Below, one piece after another: positions 21,035-29,745 of a stretch of DNA of 64,000 bases. Each line of letters starts with the position of its first letter. The first letter of the stretch is position 1. Source of the stretch: Actinotalea alkalitolerans. GTDB taxonomy: Bacteria; Actinomycetota; Actinomycetes; Actinomycetales; Cellulomonadaceae. The notes under the pieces were generated by a model. It saw only the letters and a list, made by a program, of their open reading frames with translations. It was not told where the DNA came from and made no database searches. The position numbers and the translations under genes are program-made. The DNA is taken from contig NZ_JAMBPP010000007.1 in the NCBI RefSeq assembly GCF_023369855.1, positions 111,486 to 175,485 on the forward strand, written 5' to 3'.

Positions 21035-21243
21035 GCTCTCTCCTTCTCGGTCGCGCCCACAGGTGAGCGCAGGGTGCCTCCCGCCCGGTGCGCGGGCCTG
21101 CTCCCAGGCTCACCCCGAAGCCGCTGCCACGCACCCTGGGCGGCGGGAGCGGTGCCTGCCGGGAGCAGGGGTGCAGCCCTCGGCTCGCGCTGTGAGGCGG
21201 ACGTCCTCCTCGCGCCGGGGTGCTGCGTGGCAGGATCGACGCC

Positions 21244-24198
21244 GTGTCGACCCCCCCGCTCCCGCACGCCACGACCGGCAGCACGGCGACCCGCCCGGAC
21301 GTGACGGCCGCCGACCTGCTCCACCTGCTGCGGGCTGCCGTGGGCGGCGAGGTCGACGCCTCGACGCGGCGGCGTGCCGAGTACACGACGGATGCCTCCA
21401 ACTACCGCGTGGTGCCCCAGGTGGTGGTCTTCCCGCGGGACCTCGAGGACGTCCTCGCGGTGGTCGACGTGGCCCGCGCGACGAGCACACCGCTGACGAT
21501 GCGCGGTGGCGGCACCTCGGTGGCCGGCAACGCCGTCGGGCCGGGCATCGTGGTCGACACCTCGGTGCACCTGCGGGCGATCGGGGAGATCGACCCCGAG
21601 GCGCGCAGCGCCGTGGTCCAGCCCGGTGTGGTGATGAGCGACCTCCAGGCCGCGGCCCGGCCGTACGGGCTGCGTTTCGGCCCCGACCCCTCGACCCAGA
21701 ACCGGGCGACCCTGGGCGGGATGATCGGCAACAACGCCTGCGGGCCGCACGCCGTCGCCTACGGGCGCACCTCGGACAACGTTCTCGCCCTGGACGTCGT
21801 GGACGGTCTCGGCCGTCGCTTCACCGCAGGGCGCGGGCCGGGGTCGCTGGACGCCGTGCCGGGCCTGGAGGAGCTGGTGGCGGCGAACCTGGGGACGCTG
21901 CGCACCGACCTGGGCCGGTTCGGTCGCCAGGTCTCGGGCTACTCGCTGGAGCACCTGCTGCCCGAGCGCGAGGGCGACCTGGCCAAGATGCTGGTCGGCA
22001 CCGAGGGCACGCTCGTCACGGTGCTGGGCGCGACGGTCAACCTCGTCCCGATCGCCGACGCCGCGGTGCTCGTGGTGCTCGGGTACCCCGACATGCCGAG
22101 CGCGGCCGACGCCGTGCCGGCGCTGCTGACCCACTCCCCGTTGGCCATCGAGGGGCTGGACGCCCGGCTCGTCGACGTCGTGCGACGCCACCGCGGCGAG
22201 GCACACGTCCCCGAGCTGCCGCCGGGCGCCGGGTGGCTCATGGTCGAGATGGGTGGTGCCACCCGCGAGGAGGCCCTCGAGCGCGCCGCCGCCATGGCCG
22301 CCGACGCCGGGACCTCCTCGGCACGGGTGATCCCGCCCGGCGCCGAGGCCTCGTCCATGTGGCAGATCCGCGCGGACGGTGCGGGGCTCGCCGGTCGCAC
22401 CCCCGACGGCTCGCAGGCCTGGCCCGGGTGGGAGGACGCCGCGGTGCCTCCTGAGCGGCTGGGGGCCTACCTGCGCGACTTCGAGCGGCTGATGCTCGAC
22501 CACGGGGTCGACGGTCTGCCCTACGGGCACTTCGGCGACGGCTGCATCCACGTCCGCATCGGCATCCCGCTCGAGCGGGCCGACGACGTCGCGGGCTTCC
22601 GTCGCTTCATGACCGAGGCCGCCCATCTGGTCGCCTCGCACGGCGGGTCGCTCTCGGGGGAGCACGGCGACGGCCGGGCCCGCAGCGAGCTGCTGTCGAT
22701 CATGTACTCCCCGGAGGTCATCGACCTCTTCGGTGCGGTGAAGGACCTCTTCGACCCGCAGGACGTGCTCAACCCCGGCATCCTGGTGCGGCCACGTCCG
22801 CTGGACGCCGACCTGCGACGTCCGCACGCGCTGCCCCTGGCCCGGTCCACGGGCTTCGCCTTCCCGCACGACGGCGGCGACCTCACGACCGCGGTGCACC
22901 GGTGCGTGGGTGTCGGCAAGTGCCGGGCGGACTCCGGTCCGTCGGGTGGCTTCATGTGCCCCTCCTACCTGGCGACGCGCGACGAGAAGGACTCGACCCG
23001 TGGTCGTGCCCGGGTGCTGCAGGAGATGGCCAACGGCACCCTCGTGCAGGGCGGCTGGCGCTCGGCCGAGGTGCACGAGGTGCTGGACCTGTGCCTGAGC
23101 TGCAAGGCGTGCTCGAGCGACTGCCCGGCGGGTGTGGACATGGCGCAGTACAAGGCCGAGGTGCTGCACCGCACGTACAAGGGCCGGCTGCGTCCGATGA
23201 ACCACTACGCGCTGGGCTGGCTCCCTCGGTGGGCACGTCTGGCCGGGATCGCGCCGCGACTGCTCAACGCCGTGCTCGGCGTGCGTCCGCTGGCCAGACT
23301 CGTCCTGAGCGTGGGGGGGATGGACACCCGGCGGAGCATCCCGGCGTTCGCGACCACACCCTTCCGCACGTGGTGGAAGGGTCAGGGGGAGCGCGGAGCG
23401 ACGCACAGCACGCAGGGGCTGGGTGAGGTCTCGGCGAGGGTCGGCTCGCACGCGACGGGCGGGGTCGACCCGGCTCGGCGGGTCGTGCTGTGGACCGACT
23501 CGTTCAGCGACGCCTTCGACCCTGACGTGCCGCGCGCGATGATCGAGGTGCTGCGCGACGCCGGCTACGAGGTGATCGTCCCGGACGAGCCCGCGTGCTG
23601 CGGCCTGACCTGGATCAGCACCGGGCAGCTCGACGGGGCGCGCAAGCGGCTGACCCAGCTCCTGGGGGTGCTCGGCCCTTACGCGGTCAACGGCATCCCG
23701 ATCATCGGCGTCGAGCCGTCCTGCACCGCCGTGCTGCGCTCGGACCTGCTCGACCTGCTGCCCGACGACCCGCGGGCGGTGGCCGTGTCCCACGCCACGC
23801 GCACCCTCGCGGAGCTGCTGACCGCACCGGCACCGCTGGGTCCCGAGGGGTGGGAGCCGCCGAGCCTGGACGGCGTGACGGTGCTGGCCCAGCCGCACTG
23901 CCACCACCACTCGGTGATGGGTTACCAGGCGGACCTGGAGCTGCTGCGAGCGGCTGGTGCGCAGGTGACCTCGCTCGCGGGGTGCTGCGGTCTCGCGGGC
24001 AACTTCGGCATGGAGAAGGGCCACTACGAGACCTCGGTCGCGGTGGCCGAGCACGCTCTGCTCCCGGCCCTGCGGGAGGCGGCTCCCGGGACCGTGCTGC
24101 TGGCTGACGGCTTCTCGTGCCGGACCCAGGCCGATCAGCTCGCGCAGGAGCCCGGGACGCACCTCGCGCAGCTCCTGGCCGCCCATCTGGAGCCCTGA
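21244..24198 (+). CDS. FAD-binding and (Fe-S) oxidoreductase, D-lactate dehydrogenase/glycolate-oxidase type (984 aa)
   Basis: Fusion enzyme that probably oxidises a D-2-hydroxy acid such as D-lactate at the membrane and passes electrons to quinone. The N-terminal FAD_binding_4 domain has MRGGGTSVAGNAVG and PSTQNRATLGGMIGNNACG. The FAD-oxidase C domain includes GHFGDGCIHVRI and SGEHGDGRARSE. Two 4Fe-4S motifs follow (CVGVGKC...MCPSY and CLSCKACSSDCPAGVD). The C-terminal half carries two CCG domains (PACCGLTW and LAGCCGLAGNFG). GTG start chosen with AGGA upstream; a GTG at 21220 is the alternative. No lldP-type permease is adjacent. Confidence 0.88.
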   Translation: MSTPPLPHATTGSTATRPDVTAADLLHLLRAAVGGEVDASTRRRAEYTTDASNYRVVPQVVVFPRDLEDVLAVVDVARATSTPLTMRGGGTSVAGNAVGPGIVVDTSVHLRAIGEIDPEARSAVVQPGVVMSDLQAAARPYGLRFGPDPSTQNRATLGGMIGNNACGPHAVAYGRTSDNVLALDVVDGLGRRFTAGRGPGSLDAVPGLEELVAANLGTLRTDLGRFGRQVSGYSLEHLLPEREGDLAKMLVGTEGTLVTVLGATVNLVPIADAAVLVVLGYPDMPSAADAVPALLTHSPLAIEGLDARLVDVVRRHRGEAHVPELPPGAGWLMVEMGGATREEALERAAAMAADAGTSSARVIPPGAEASSMWQIRADGAGLAGRTPDGSQAWPGWEDAAVPPERLGAYLRDFERLMLDHGVDGLPYGHFGDGCIHVRIGIPLERADDVAGFRRFMTEAAHLVASHGGSLSGEHGDGRARSELLSIMYSPEVIDLFGAVKDLFDPQDVLNPGILVRPRPLDADLRRPHALPLARSTGFAFPHDGGDLTTAVHRCVGVGKCRADSGPSGGFMCPSYLATRDEKDSTRGRARVLQEMANGTLVQGGWRSAEVHEVLDLCLSCKACSSDCPAGVDMAQYKAEVLHRTYKGRLRPMNHYALGWLPRWARLAGIAPRLLNAVLGVRPLARLVLSVGGMDTRRSIPAFATTPFRTWWKGQGERGATHSTQGLGEVSARVGSHATGGVDPARRVVLWTDSFSDAFDPDVPRAMIEVLRDAGYEVIVPDEPACCGLTWISTGQLDGARKRLTQLLGVLGPYAVNGIPIIGVEPSCTAVLRSDLLDLLPDDPRAVAVSHATRTLAELLTAPAPLGPEGWEPPSLDGVTVLAQPHCHHHSVMGYQADLELLRAAGAQVTSLAGCCGLAGNFGMEKGHYETSVAVAEHALLPALREAAPGTVLLADGFSCRTQADQLAQEPGTHLAQLLAAHLEP

Positions 24199-24257
24199 GC
24201 CGGGGCCCTCGGCGGGCGAGGTGTCGCGTCGGCACGCCGTTCGCTGCTCCATCGGGG

Positions 24258-24273
24258 TGTGATCTTGCTCACA
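24258..24273. promoter_or_regulatory. Perfect Crp/GlxR-type operator TGTGATCTTGCTCACA
   Basis: TGTGA-N6-TCACA matches the Crp-family consensus at all ten conserved bases. It lies 60 bases after the D-lactate-dehydrogenase-type gene and 196 bases before the gene at 24469, so it most likely serves the latter. Confidence 0.55.
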
Positions 24274-24289
24274 TCGCCTCCCGCGGTGG

Positions 24290-24316
24290 GGGAGCGGTTT
24301 CCCCGAAACCGCTCCC
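24290..24316. terminator. Perfect 12-bp hairpin in the 24.2-24.5 kb intergenic region
   Basis: GGGAGCGGTTTC (24290-24301) pairs with GAAACCGCTCCC (24305-24316) across a 3-base loop. It could terminate the upstream dehydrogenase gene; it could also lie in the leader of the downstream gene. Confidence 0.55.
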
Positions 24317-24349
24317 AGCGCGGGCGGGAATCCGGCGCGCGAGCGGTAT

Positions 24350-24365
24350 CGGGTGAATTCACCCG
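24350..24365. promoter_or_regulatory. Perfect 16-bp palindrome CGGGTGAATTCACCCG
   Basis: Uninterrupted dyad with no loop, so better suited to a dimeric DNA-binding protein than to an RNA hairpin. It lies about 100 bases upstream of the nuclease-like/RAMA-like gene in a relatively AT-rich stretch. Confidence 0.4.
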
Positions 24366-24468
24366 TTCGCGGGGGTGACAACTTCCCTCGAATGGGGCAT
24401 ATCGCCGAGGGCGCCGAGCGCCTAGTCTCTGCTGTGGGCCGACCGGGGCGCGCTGGGGAGGGAGACGC

Positions 24469-25620
24469 ATGCTGATGATGTCGGCGACCGACACTCCCGG
24501 GGCGTCCTCCCGGCCCACCCGCCCCGCAGCCCCTCGCCCCGCTGCGTCCGACGACATGGGCCACCACCTCGACTCACTCCTCGGGGAGCAGCTGCTGCCG
24601 CTGCGCGGCCGTCGGGGCACCGAGGACGAGCCGCACCTGCTCGCGGTCGACGCCTCGGGCCAGCCGGTGGTGGTCGAGGTGGTGGGTCTGCTCGACGAGG
24701 CCGCCCTCAGCCGGGCGCTGCGCCATGCCGGTCGTGCTGCTCGTCTCAGCGCCCGCGACCTCGCCCACGCCTACCAGGGTGGTCCCGAGGCCTTCGCCGA
24801 CCACCTGGCGGCCTTCCGCGCAACCGTCCCGGCCTCCTCGCTGCTCTCGCCCGCGGTGCGCGGCGGGTCACGCCTGCTGCTGGTGTGCTCGGGGGTGGCG
24901 TCCTCCGCCCAGGACGCCGTCGAGTTCCTGCTCCAGGCGGGTTGGCAGGTCGAGGTGCTCCAGGTCGCCCTGGTCCCCGGACCCGACGGTGGACGTGTCC
25001 TGGACGTCACACCGCTGACCGCGCACCACCCGGCGCGCGCCGCCGTCGAGCCCTTCAACCTGCGTCTGGTCCACTCGACCCCGCCACCCCCGTCCGCGCC
25101 GCGCCCCACGGCCCGCGCGCCCTGGTCCGACCGCCCCTCGTGGCCGACGCCGACCGCCGACCGCACCGACCTGTCGAACCTGAGCCGGCCCGCGCCCACG
25201 GTCGTCGCCCCGACCTTCGCGGTGCCCGCCCGGCCGTCGACCCCCGAGCGCGGTGTCCCGGCAGCGCGCCCCGCGCCCGAGCGTGCACCCGCGGCGCGCC
25301 CCGCGCCCGAGGAGCGCGTCCCGGCCCGCGAGCAGCCTCGGTCGACGCCCCCGACGGGGCAGGTGCCCGACCCGCTGCTCGCGGTCCTGGCCCGGATGAT
25401 CGGCGAGCCCGCGGTCCTGGTCTGGCAGCGCCGTCGCGGGGAGTGCTTCGAGGCGCTGCTGCACGTGAGCGGTCTGGTCGAGCTGCCCGACGGTTCGGTG
25501 CACACCCACCCCGACGGCGCTGCGGCCGCGGCTTGCGGTGCCCCGGGAATCGACGGGTGGGCCGTGTGGCGGCTCGGGGACATCACCGGTCCGACCCTGG
25601 CCGAGGCCGCGCAGTTCTGA
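24469..25620 (+). CDS. Protein with degenerate nuclease-like N-terminus and RAMA-like C-terminus (383 aa)
   Basis: I recognise no named family. Residues ~30-190 look like an endonuclease (NucS/RecB-like) fold: HLLAVDASGQPVVVEV resembles the D...(D/E)XK core, but Val stands where the catalytic Lys should be. LLLVCSGVASSAQDAVEFLL follows as in such domains. A ~100-residue Pro/Ala/Arg linker comes next. The last ~75 residues (LHVSGLVELPDG ... DGWAVWRLGD) resemble a RAMA domain, found with restriction and methylation enzymes. Two or more DNA elements upstream (Crp-like site, 16-bp palindrome) suggest regulation. Both domain calls are pattern inference and could be wrong. Confidence 0.5.
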   Translation: MLMMSATDTPGASSRPTRPAAPRPAASDDMGHHLDSLLGEQLLPLRGRRGTEDEPHLLAVDASGQPVVVEVVGLLDEAALSRALRHAGRAARLSARDLAHAYQGGPEAFADHLAAFRATVPASSLLSPAVRGGSRLLLVCSGVASSAQDAVEFLLQAGWQVEVLQVALVPGPDGGRVLDVTPLTAHHPARAAVEPFNLRLVHSTPPPPSAPRPTARAPWSDRPSWPTPTADRTDLSNLSRPAPTVVAPTFAVPARPSTPERGVPAARPAPERAPAARPAPEERVPAREQPRSTPPTGQVPDPLLAVLARMIGEPAVLVWQRRRGECFEALLHVSGLVELPDGSVHTHPDGAAAAACGAPGIDGWAVWRLGDITGPTLAEAAQF

Positions 25621-25627
25621 GCGGGCC

Positions 25628-26602
25628 TCAGCCCCACCCGTAGGCCGACGTCCAGCGGGTGAGCTCCGAGAAGTAGGCCGAGCGGATCGGCTCGGGGGAC
25701 AACGTCAGGTCGTGCAGCCCGCCGCGGATCCGGACCACCGTCACCACGGGTCCGAGGAGGACGGCGCGGCGGGCGAGGAGGTCGACGTCCAGGACGACGT
25801 CGGCCTCGCGCATGTCCTCGCGCCAGCGGGGTGAGATGACGCTGCGGGACGAGGCCGCGAAGAGGATCGGCATGGGCAGGTCCATCCCCTTGGCGACCTG
25901 CGCGTGACCCGCCAGGATCGCCTGCAACCACCCGGCACGGATGGGGAAGAACGGGGTGGGCCGCCAGGCCTCGTCGTAGTCCCACTCGCCGCCGTGGCTC
26001 GACAGCAGCGTCCTGGTGTAGAAGCCCGGATCGATCGTCAGCATCGGGTTCTTGGGCTGGAAGCGCGCGAGCTGCTGGACCACCGGGGCGCTCAGCGTGC
26101 GCATCACCGACGAGCCGGTGAGCTCGAGCCACGGGCTGTTGAGCACCAGGCCCGAGGCGACCCCGGGGTTCCGCTGCGCCCACAGGACCGCGACGAGGCC
26201 ACCGGTCGAGTGGGCCATGATCATGATGCGGGCACGGCGACCCAGGTCCCGTCGGATCTGTGCGACCGCGAGACCGATCTCCTCGTCGTAGGTCGCGAGG
26301 TCGTCGATGTAGTTGGGGGTCTGGTGCGGTCGCAGGCTGCGCCCGTACTTGCGCAGGTCCAGCGCGTAGAACGCGGCTCCCTGCCCGTGCCAGTGCTCGG
26401 CGGTGCCGGTCTGGAAGAAGTAGTCGTTCCAGCCGTGCAGGTAGAGCACGGCCCTGGCCGGTCGGATCGGCTCGTCGGTGGGAGGGTGGTGGCGGACCAG
26501 CGTCGCGCAGACCTCACCCTCGTCGTCGTCCCCCAGCGGGAGGGTTCTGGCCTGGTAGTCGGGGCCCAGGACGTCCTCGACCCATCCTGACGAGGAGGCC
26601 AT
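25628..26602 (-). CDS. Alpha/beta hydrolase, serine lysophospholipase-like (324 aa)
   Basis: Hydrolase fold with the oxyanion strand AVLYLHGWNDYFFQTG, nucleophile elbow AHSTGG (Ser near residue 133) and the C-terminal GGLHD carrying the catalytic His. The pattern YALDLRKYGRS before the elbow is typical of monoacylglycerol lipase/lysophospholipase-like enzymes (Hydrolase_4). No signal peptide. It begins 1 base after the stop of the MDR gene, so the two form an operon. Substrate unknown. Confidence 0.8.
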   Translation of the reverse strand: MASSSGWVEDVLGPDYQARTLPLGDDDEGEVCATLVRHHPPTDEPIRPARAVLYLHGWNDYFFQTGTAEHWHGQGAAFYALDLRKYGRSLRPHQTPNYIDDLATYDEEIGLAVAQIRRDLGRRARIMIMAHSTGGLVAVLWAQRNPGVASGLVLNSPWLELTGSSVMRTLSAPVVQQLARFQPKNPMLTIDPGFYTRTLLSSHGGEWDYDEAWRPTPFFPIRAGWLQAILAGHAQVAKGMDLPMPILFAASSRSVISPRWREDMREADVVLDVDLLARRAVLLGPVVTVVRIRGGLHDLTLSPEPIRSAYFSELTRWTSAYGWG

Positions 26603-26603
26603 C

Positions 26604-27608
26604 TCAGACCGTCAGGACGATCTTGCCGAAGTGCTCGCCCGAGACCATCCGGGCGAAGGCCTCGGGTGCCCTCCCGAGCGGGACGACCGTGTCGATCACC
26701 GGTCGGACACCGGTGCGCACCAGCAGGCGGAGCAGCGACTCCAGGTCCTCCTTGCTGCCCATGGTCGCGCCGATCACGGAGATCTCCTGGAAGAAGATGC
26801 GGGTGAGCTCTGCCGCGGGGGCGTCACCCGTGGTCGCGCCGGCGACCACGACCGTCCCCCCGGGACGTACCGAGCGGATCGAGTGGGACCAGGTGGCCGC
26901 GCCGACCGTCTCCAGGACGGCGTCGACCCGGAACGGCAGGCGGGCCCCGGACTCCACGGCGTGGGCGGCCCCCAGGGAGAGCGCACGCTCCCGCTTGCCT
27001 GCGTCACGGCTGGTGACGACGACCTCGAGCCCCGCAGCCGCCCCGATGAGGACGGCAGCGGTGGACACCCCACCGCCCGCGCCCTGGACCAGCACGCGGT
27101 CACCGGGCCGCAGGCGTGCACTGGTGAAGAGCATCCGGTACGCGGTGAGCCACGACGTGGGCAGGCAGGCGGCCTCCTCGAAGGAGATCCCGGGGGGCTT
27201 GGGCACGAGGTTCCACGACGGCACCGCGACCTGCTCGGCGAGCGTGCCGGGGTGCAGCTCGGACAGCAGCGAGCGGTGCTCGGTCGGGCCGACCCCATGA
27301 CCGGTGGCCCCCACCACGGCGTGCACCACGACCTCGTGACCCTCGCCCGTGACCCCGGCCGCATCGGTGCCCAGCACCATCGGCAGCCGGCCCGCGGGCA
27401 GCCCGACCCCGCGCAGCGACCACAGGTCGTGGTGGTTGAGGCTGGCCGCCCGGACGTCGACCACCGACCAGTGGGTGGGCGGGTCGGGACGTGGGGCCCG
27501 ACCGACCTCGAGGGCCGAGAGGGGGTTCGTGGCGTCGGCACCCGTCGCGAGCACCGCGACCATGTCTCCGGTGCCGGGTGCGGTCCTGTCAGCTGCGGTG
27601 TCGACCAT
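26604..27608 (-). CDS. Zinc-less MDR-family oxidoreductase, quinone-reductase-like (334 aa)
   Basis: GroES-like N-terminal domain (RAASLNHHDLWSLRGVG, VLGTDAAGVTGEGHEVVV) followed by a Rossmann domain with VLVQGAGGGVSTAAV. The catalytic and structural cysteines of zinc dehydrogenases are absent, which points to the NADPH:quinone reductase/crotonyl-type branch. ATG start; the gene is followed with a 1-base gap by the alpha/beta hydrolase gene. Substrate unknown. Confidence 0.8.
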   Translation of the reverse strand: MVDTAADRTAPGTGDMVAVLATGADATNPLSALEVGRAPRPDPPTHWSVVDVRAASLNHHDLWSLRGVGLPAGRLPMVLGTDAAGVTGEGHEVVVHAVVGATGHGVGPTEHRSLLSELHPGTLAEQVAVPSWNLVPKPPGISFEEAACLPTSWLTAYRMLFTSARLRPGDRVLVQGAGGGVSTAAVLIGAAAGLEVVVTSRDAGKRERALSLGAAHAVESGARLPFRVDAVLETVGAATWSHSIRSVRPGGTVVVAGATTGDAPAAELTRIFFQEISVIGATMGSKEDLESLLRLLVRTGVRPVIDTVVPLGRAPEAFARMVSGEHFGKIVLTV

Positions 27609-27663
27609 GGTCCCACCGTAGGCGCTCGCCCTGCGGGAGGCGGGTCGGCTGACGCTCGGACCG

Positions 27664-28407
27664 CTACAGGAGCGGCAGGACGGTACCCAGGTCGGGCAGC
27701 GAGTCCGAGGTGTAGCGGGTCTGCAGGGACTGGCTCAGCGTGTCCACCGTGAGCTCGACGCGTCCGCCGGCCAGGCGCACCCAGGCCAGGGGGTCGACGA
27801 CCTCCAGGCTCCACCCGCCGCGGTCCACCACGATCTCGAGCAGCAGGTCGGCGACGAACTGGACCGCTGCGGGGTCGAGCGGGTCCTGGCCCGGGCTGGC
27901 AGGCACCTGGGTGGTGGACCGGGCGAGGTCGTCGGCGTGCAGCACGAGCTCGAGCACCCGTGAGGCGACCATCGTGGAGAGCAGGACCGGTCCCCGGCGG
28001 GCCTGCACCACCGGGTCGGGTGCCAGGCCTCGCAGCACCGCGAGCTGGGCGAGCGCCCGGTCCGCCATCCGGTCGACCGCTTCCAGAGGGTGGTCGGCGA
28101 TCTCCCGGGCGAGGTCACGGGTCAGCTCGGCGACCTCCTGGGACCGACCGGGGTAGGTGCCCAGGTACTCGGCCAGGGTCAGCGGGACGGTCCCGGGCGC
28201 AGTGGGCTGCGCGGCCCCGAGCGTGTCCATCGCACGTCCCACGTGGGCGACGAGGTCGGCGACCGTCCAGCCGCCCAGCACGCTCGGGCTCTGGGTCGCG
28301 TCGTGGTCCAGACCACCGATCCAGGACCGTAGCCGCAGCCACTGAGCCCGCAGGTGGTGCTCGGCGGTGGCGACCTCGTTCATCCCCCCGAGCGCGCTCG
28401 TCGTCAT
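27664..28407 (-). CDS. DinB-like / mycothiol-dependent maleylpyruvate isomerase-family protein (247 aa)
   Basis: The N-terminal four-helix domain is recognisable by GGWTVADLVAHVGRAMDTL (about residues 45-63) and by VLELVLHADDLA (about 152-163). These give the His residues that bind a divalent metal in the mycothiol-dependent isomerase and DinB superfamily. Such proteins are numerous in mycothiol-producing actinobacteria and act as mycothiol S-transferases or isomerases, mostly of unknown substrate. MshA is encoded in this same window, so the cofactor should be available. An in-frame ATG eight codons later is a possible start. Confidence 0.75.
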   Translation of the reverse strand: MTTSALGGMNEVATAEHHLRAQWLRLRSWIGGLDHDATQSPSVLGGWTVADLVAHVGRAMDTLGAAQPTAPGTVPLTLAEYLGTYPGRSQEVAELTRDLAREIADHPLEAVDRMADRALAQLAVLRGLAPDPVVQARRGPVLLSTMVASRVLELVLHADDLARSTTQVPASPGQDPLDPAAVQFVADLLLEIVVDRGGWSLEVVDPLAWVRLAGGRVELTVDTLSQSLQTRYTSDSLPDLGTVLPLL

Positions 28408-28476
28408 GCCTGCATCGTAGGGAACCCGGTCCCGCGCCGCGCTGCGTGCGCCCCGGGGTGGCGCGGAGCCGTGGGA

Positions 28477-29745
28477 TCAGCCCTCGGCGAGGAACGCCCT
28501 GACCAGTGATCCCATCTGCTCGACCTCGATGAGGAAGCCGTCGTGGCCGTGGTCCGAGCGCACGACGTGGGCGCGGTCGGTCCCCGGCAGGGTGGCGGCC
28601 ATCCGCTCGGACTCGACCGGGAGGTAGAGCCGGTCGGTGTCCACCGCGATGACCAGTGCGCGTGCCGTGACCCCGGCCAGCGCGGCCTCGACCCCGCCGC
28701 GGTCCCGACCGACGTCGTGCGAGACGATCGAGTCGGTGAGCACGAGGTAGGAGTTCGCGTCGAAGCGCCGTGCCAGCTTGCCGGCGTGGTGGTCGAGGTA
28801 GGACTGCACCGCGTAGCGACCCCGCCCACCCAGCGGGTCCTCACCCTCCTGGGGCTCGCGACCGAAGCGGAGGTCGAACTCACGGGCCGACCGGTACGTG
28901 GTGTGGGCGATCTGCCGAGCGATCCCCATGCCCAGGTGCGGCCCCTCACCGTCGGGTGCGTCGTAGTAGTCACCACCCCGCCACCGCAGGTCACCGCGGA
29001 TCGCCGCGAGCTGGGTGTGGGCCCAGGCGATCTGGTCGCCGCTGCTCGCGGCCGTCGTGGCGATGGGGACGATCGCCCGGACCCGGTCCGGGGCCATGAC
29101 CCCCCACTCGAGCACGCGCATGCCGCCCATCGAGGCGCCGACGACCAGCGCCCAGCTGTCGATGCCGAGGATGTCGGTCAGTGCGACCTCGGCGGCGACC
29201 TGGTCGCGGACCGTCACGTACGGGAAGCGTCCGCCCCAGGGGCGACCGTCGGGGGCGGTCGACGACGGCCCGGTGCTGCCCTGACAGCCACCCAGCACGT
29301 TGGGGGCCACCACGAACCAGCGGTCGGTGTCGATCGGCCGACCCGGACCCACGAGGGTCTCCCACCACCCGGGTGAGAGGTGCCCGGGACCGGCCGGCCC
29401 GGTGACGTGGGAGTCACCCGTCAGGGCGTGCAGCACGAGCACGGCGTTGTCGCCGGACGGGGAGAGCGTGCCCCACGTCTCGTAGGCGAGGCGGACGCCC
29501 GGCAGGGTGCTGCCGCTCTCGAGCCCGAGGGGCCCGATGTCGGCGAAGATCCGGTCGCCCACGGGGTCGCCCTCCCGCCACGCCGCGCTCGCCGGGACCG
29601 GGGCCCCGGGCGCCGTGGCGCCGACGGGGGACCCGCTCGGGGTCCGCGTCGTGGCGGGCAGGTCGGTCGGCACGATGTGCAAACCTACGGCCCCGCCACG
29701 ACGTCGGCCCGACGTGTCCACCACCAGGCGGGAGGGCGAGCTCAT
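28477..29745 (-). CDS. metX: Homoserine O-acetyltransferase (422 aa)
   Basis: Transfers acetyl from acetyl-CoA to homoserine in methionine synthesis. Alpha/beta hydrolase fold with NAVLVLHALTGDSHV, the nucleophile in VGASMGGMRVLEW, and the C-terminal catalytic His in SDHGHDGFL; NVLGGCQGSTGPSS is a family hallmark. About 45 N-terminal residues precede the conserved core, longer than most homologues. Its ATG overlaps the metY stop (ATGA), so both enzymes of direct sulfhydrylation are made together. Confidence 0.93.
   Translation of the reverse strand: MSSPSRLVVDTSGRRRGGAVGLHIVPTDLPATTRTPSGSPVGATAPGAPVPASAAWREGDPVGDRIFADIGPLGLESGSTLPGVRLAYETWGTLSPSGDNAVLVLHALTGDSHVTGPAGPGHLSPGWWETLVGPGRPIDTDRWFVVAPNVLGGCQGSTGPSSTAPDGRPWGGRFPYVTVRDQVAAEVALTDILGIDSWALVVGASMGGMRVLEWGVMAPDRVRAIVPIATTAASSGDQIAWAHTQLAAIRGDLRWRGGDYYDAPDGEGPHLGMGIARQIAHTTYRSAREFDLRFGREPQEGEDPLGGRGRYAVQSYLDHHAGKLARRFDANSYLVLTDSIVSHDVGRDRGGVEAALAGVTARALVIAVDTDRLYLPVESERMAATLPGTDRAHVVRSDHGHDGFLIEVEQMGSLVRAFLAEG

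Noticed and set aside
21022-24567. A 1181-codon minus-strand frame over the D-lactate-dehydrogenase-type gene
   Set aside because: Mirror-frame artefact; the plus-strand product carries FAD and Fe-S motifs throughout.
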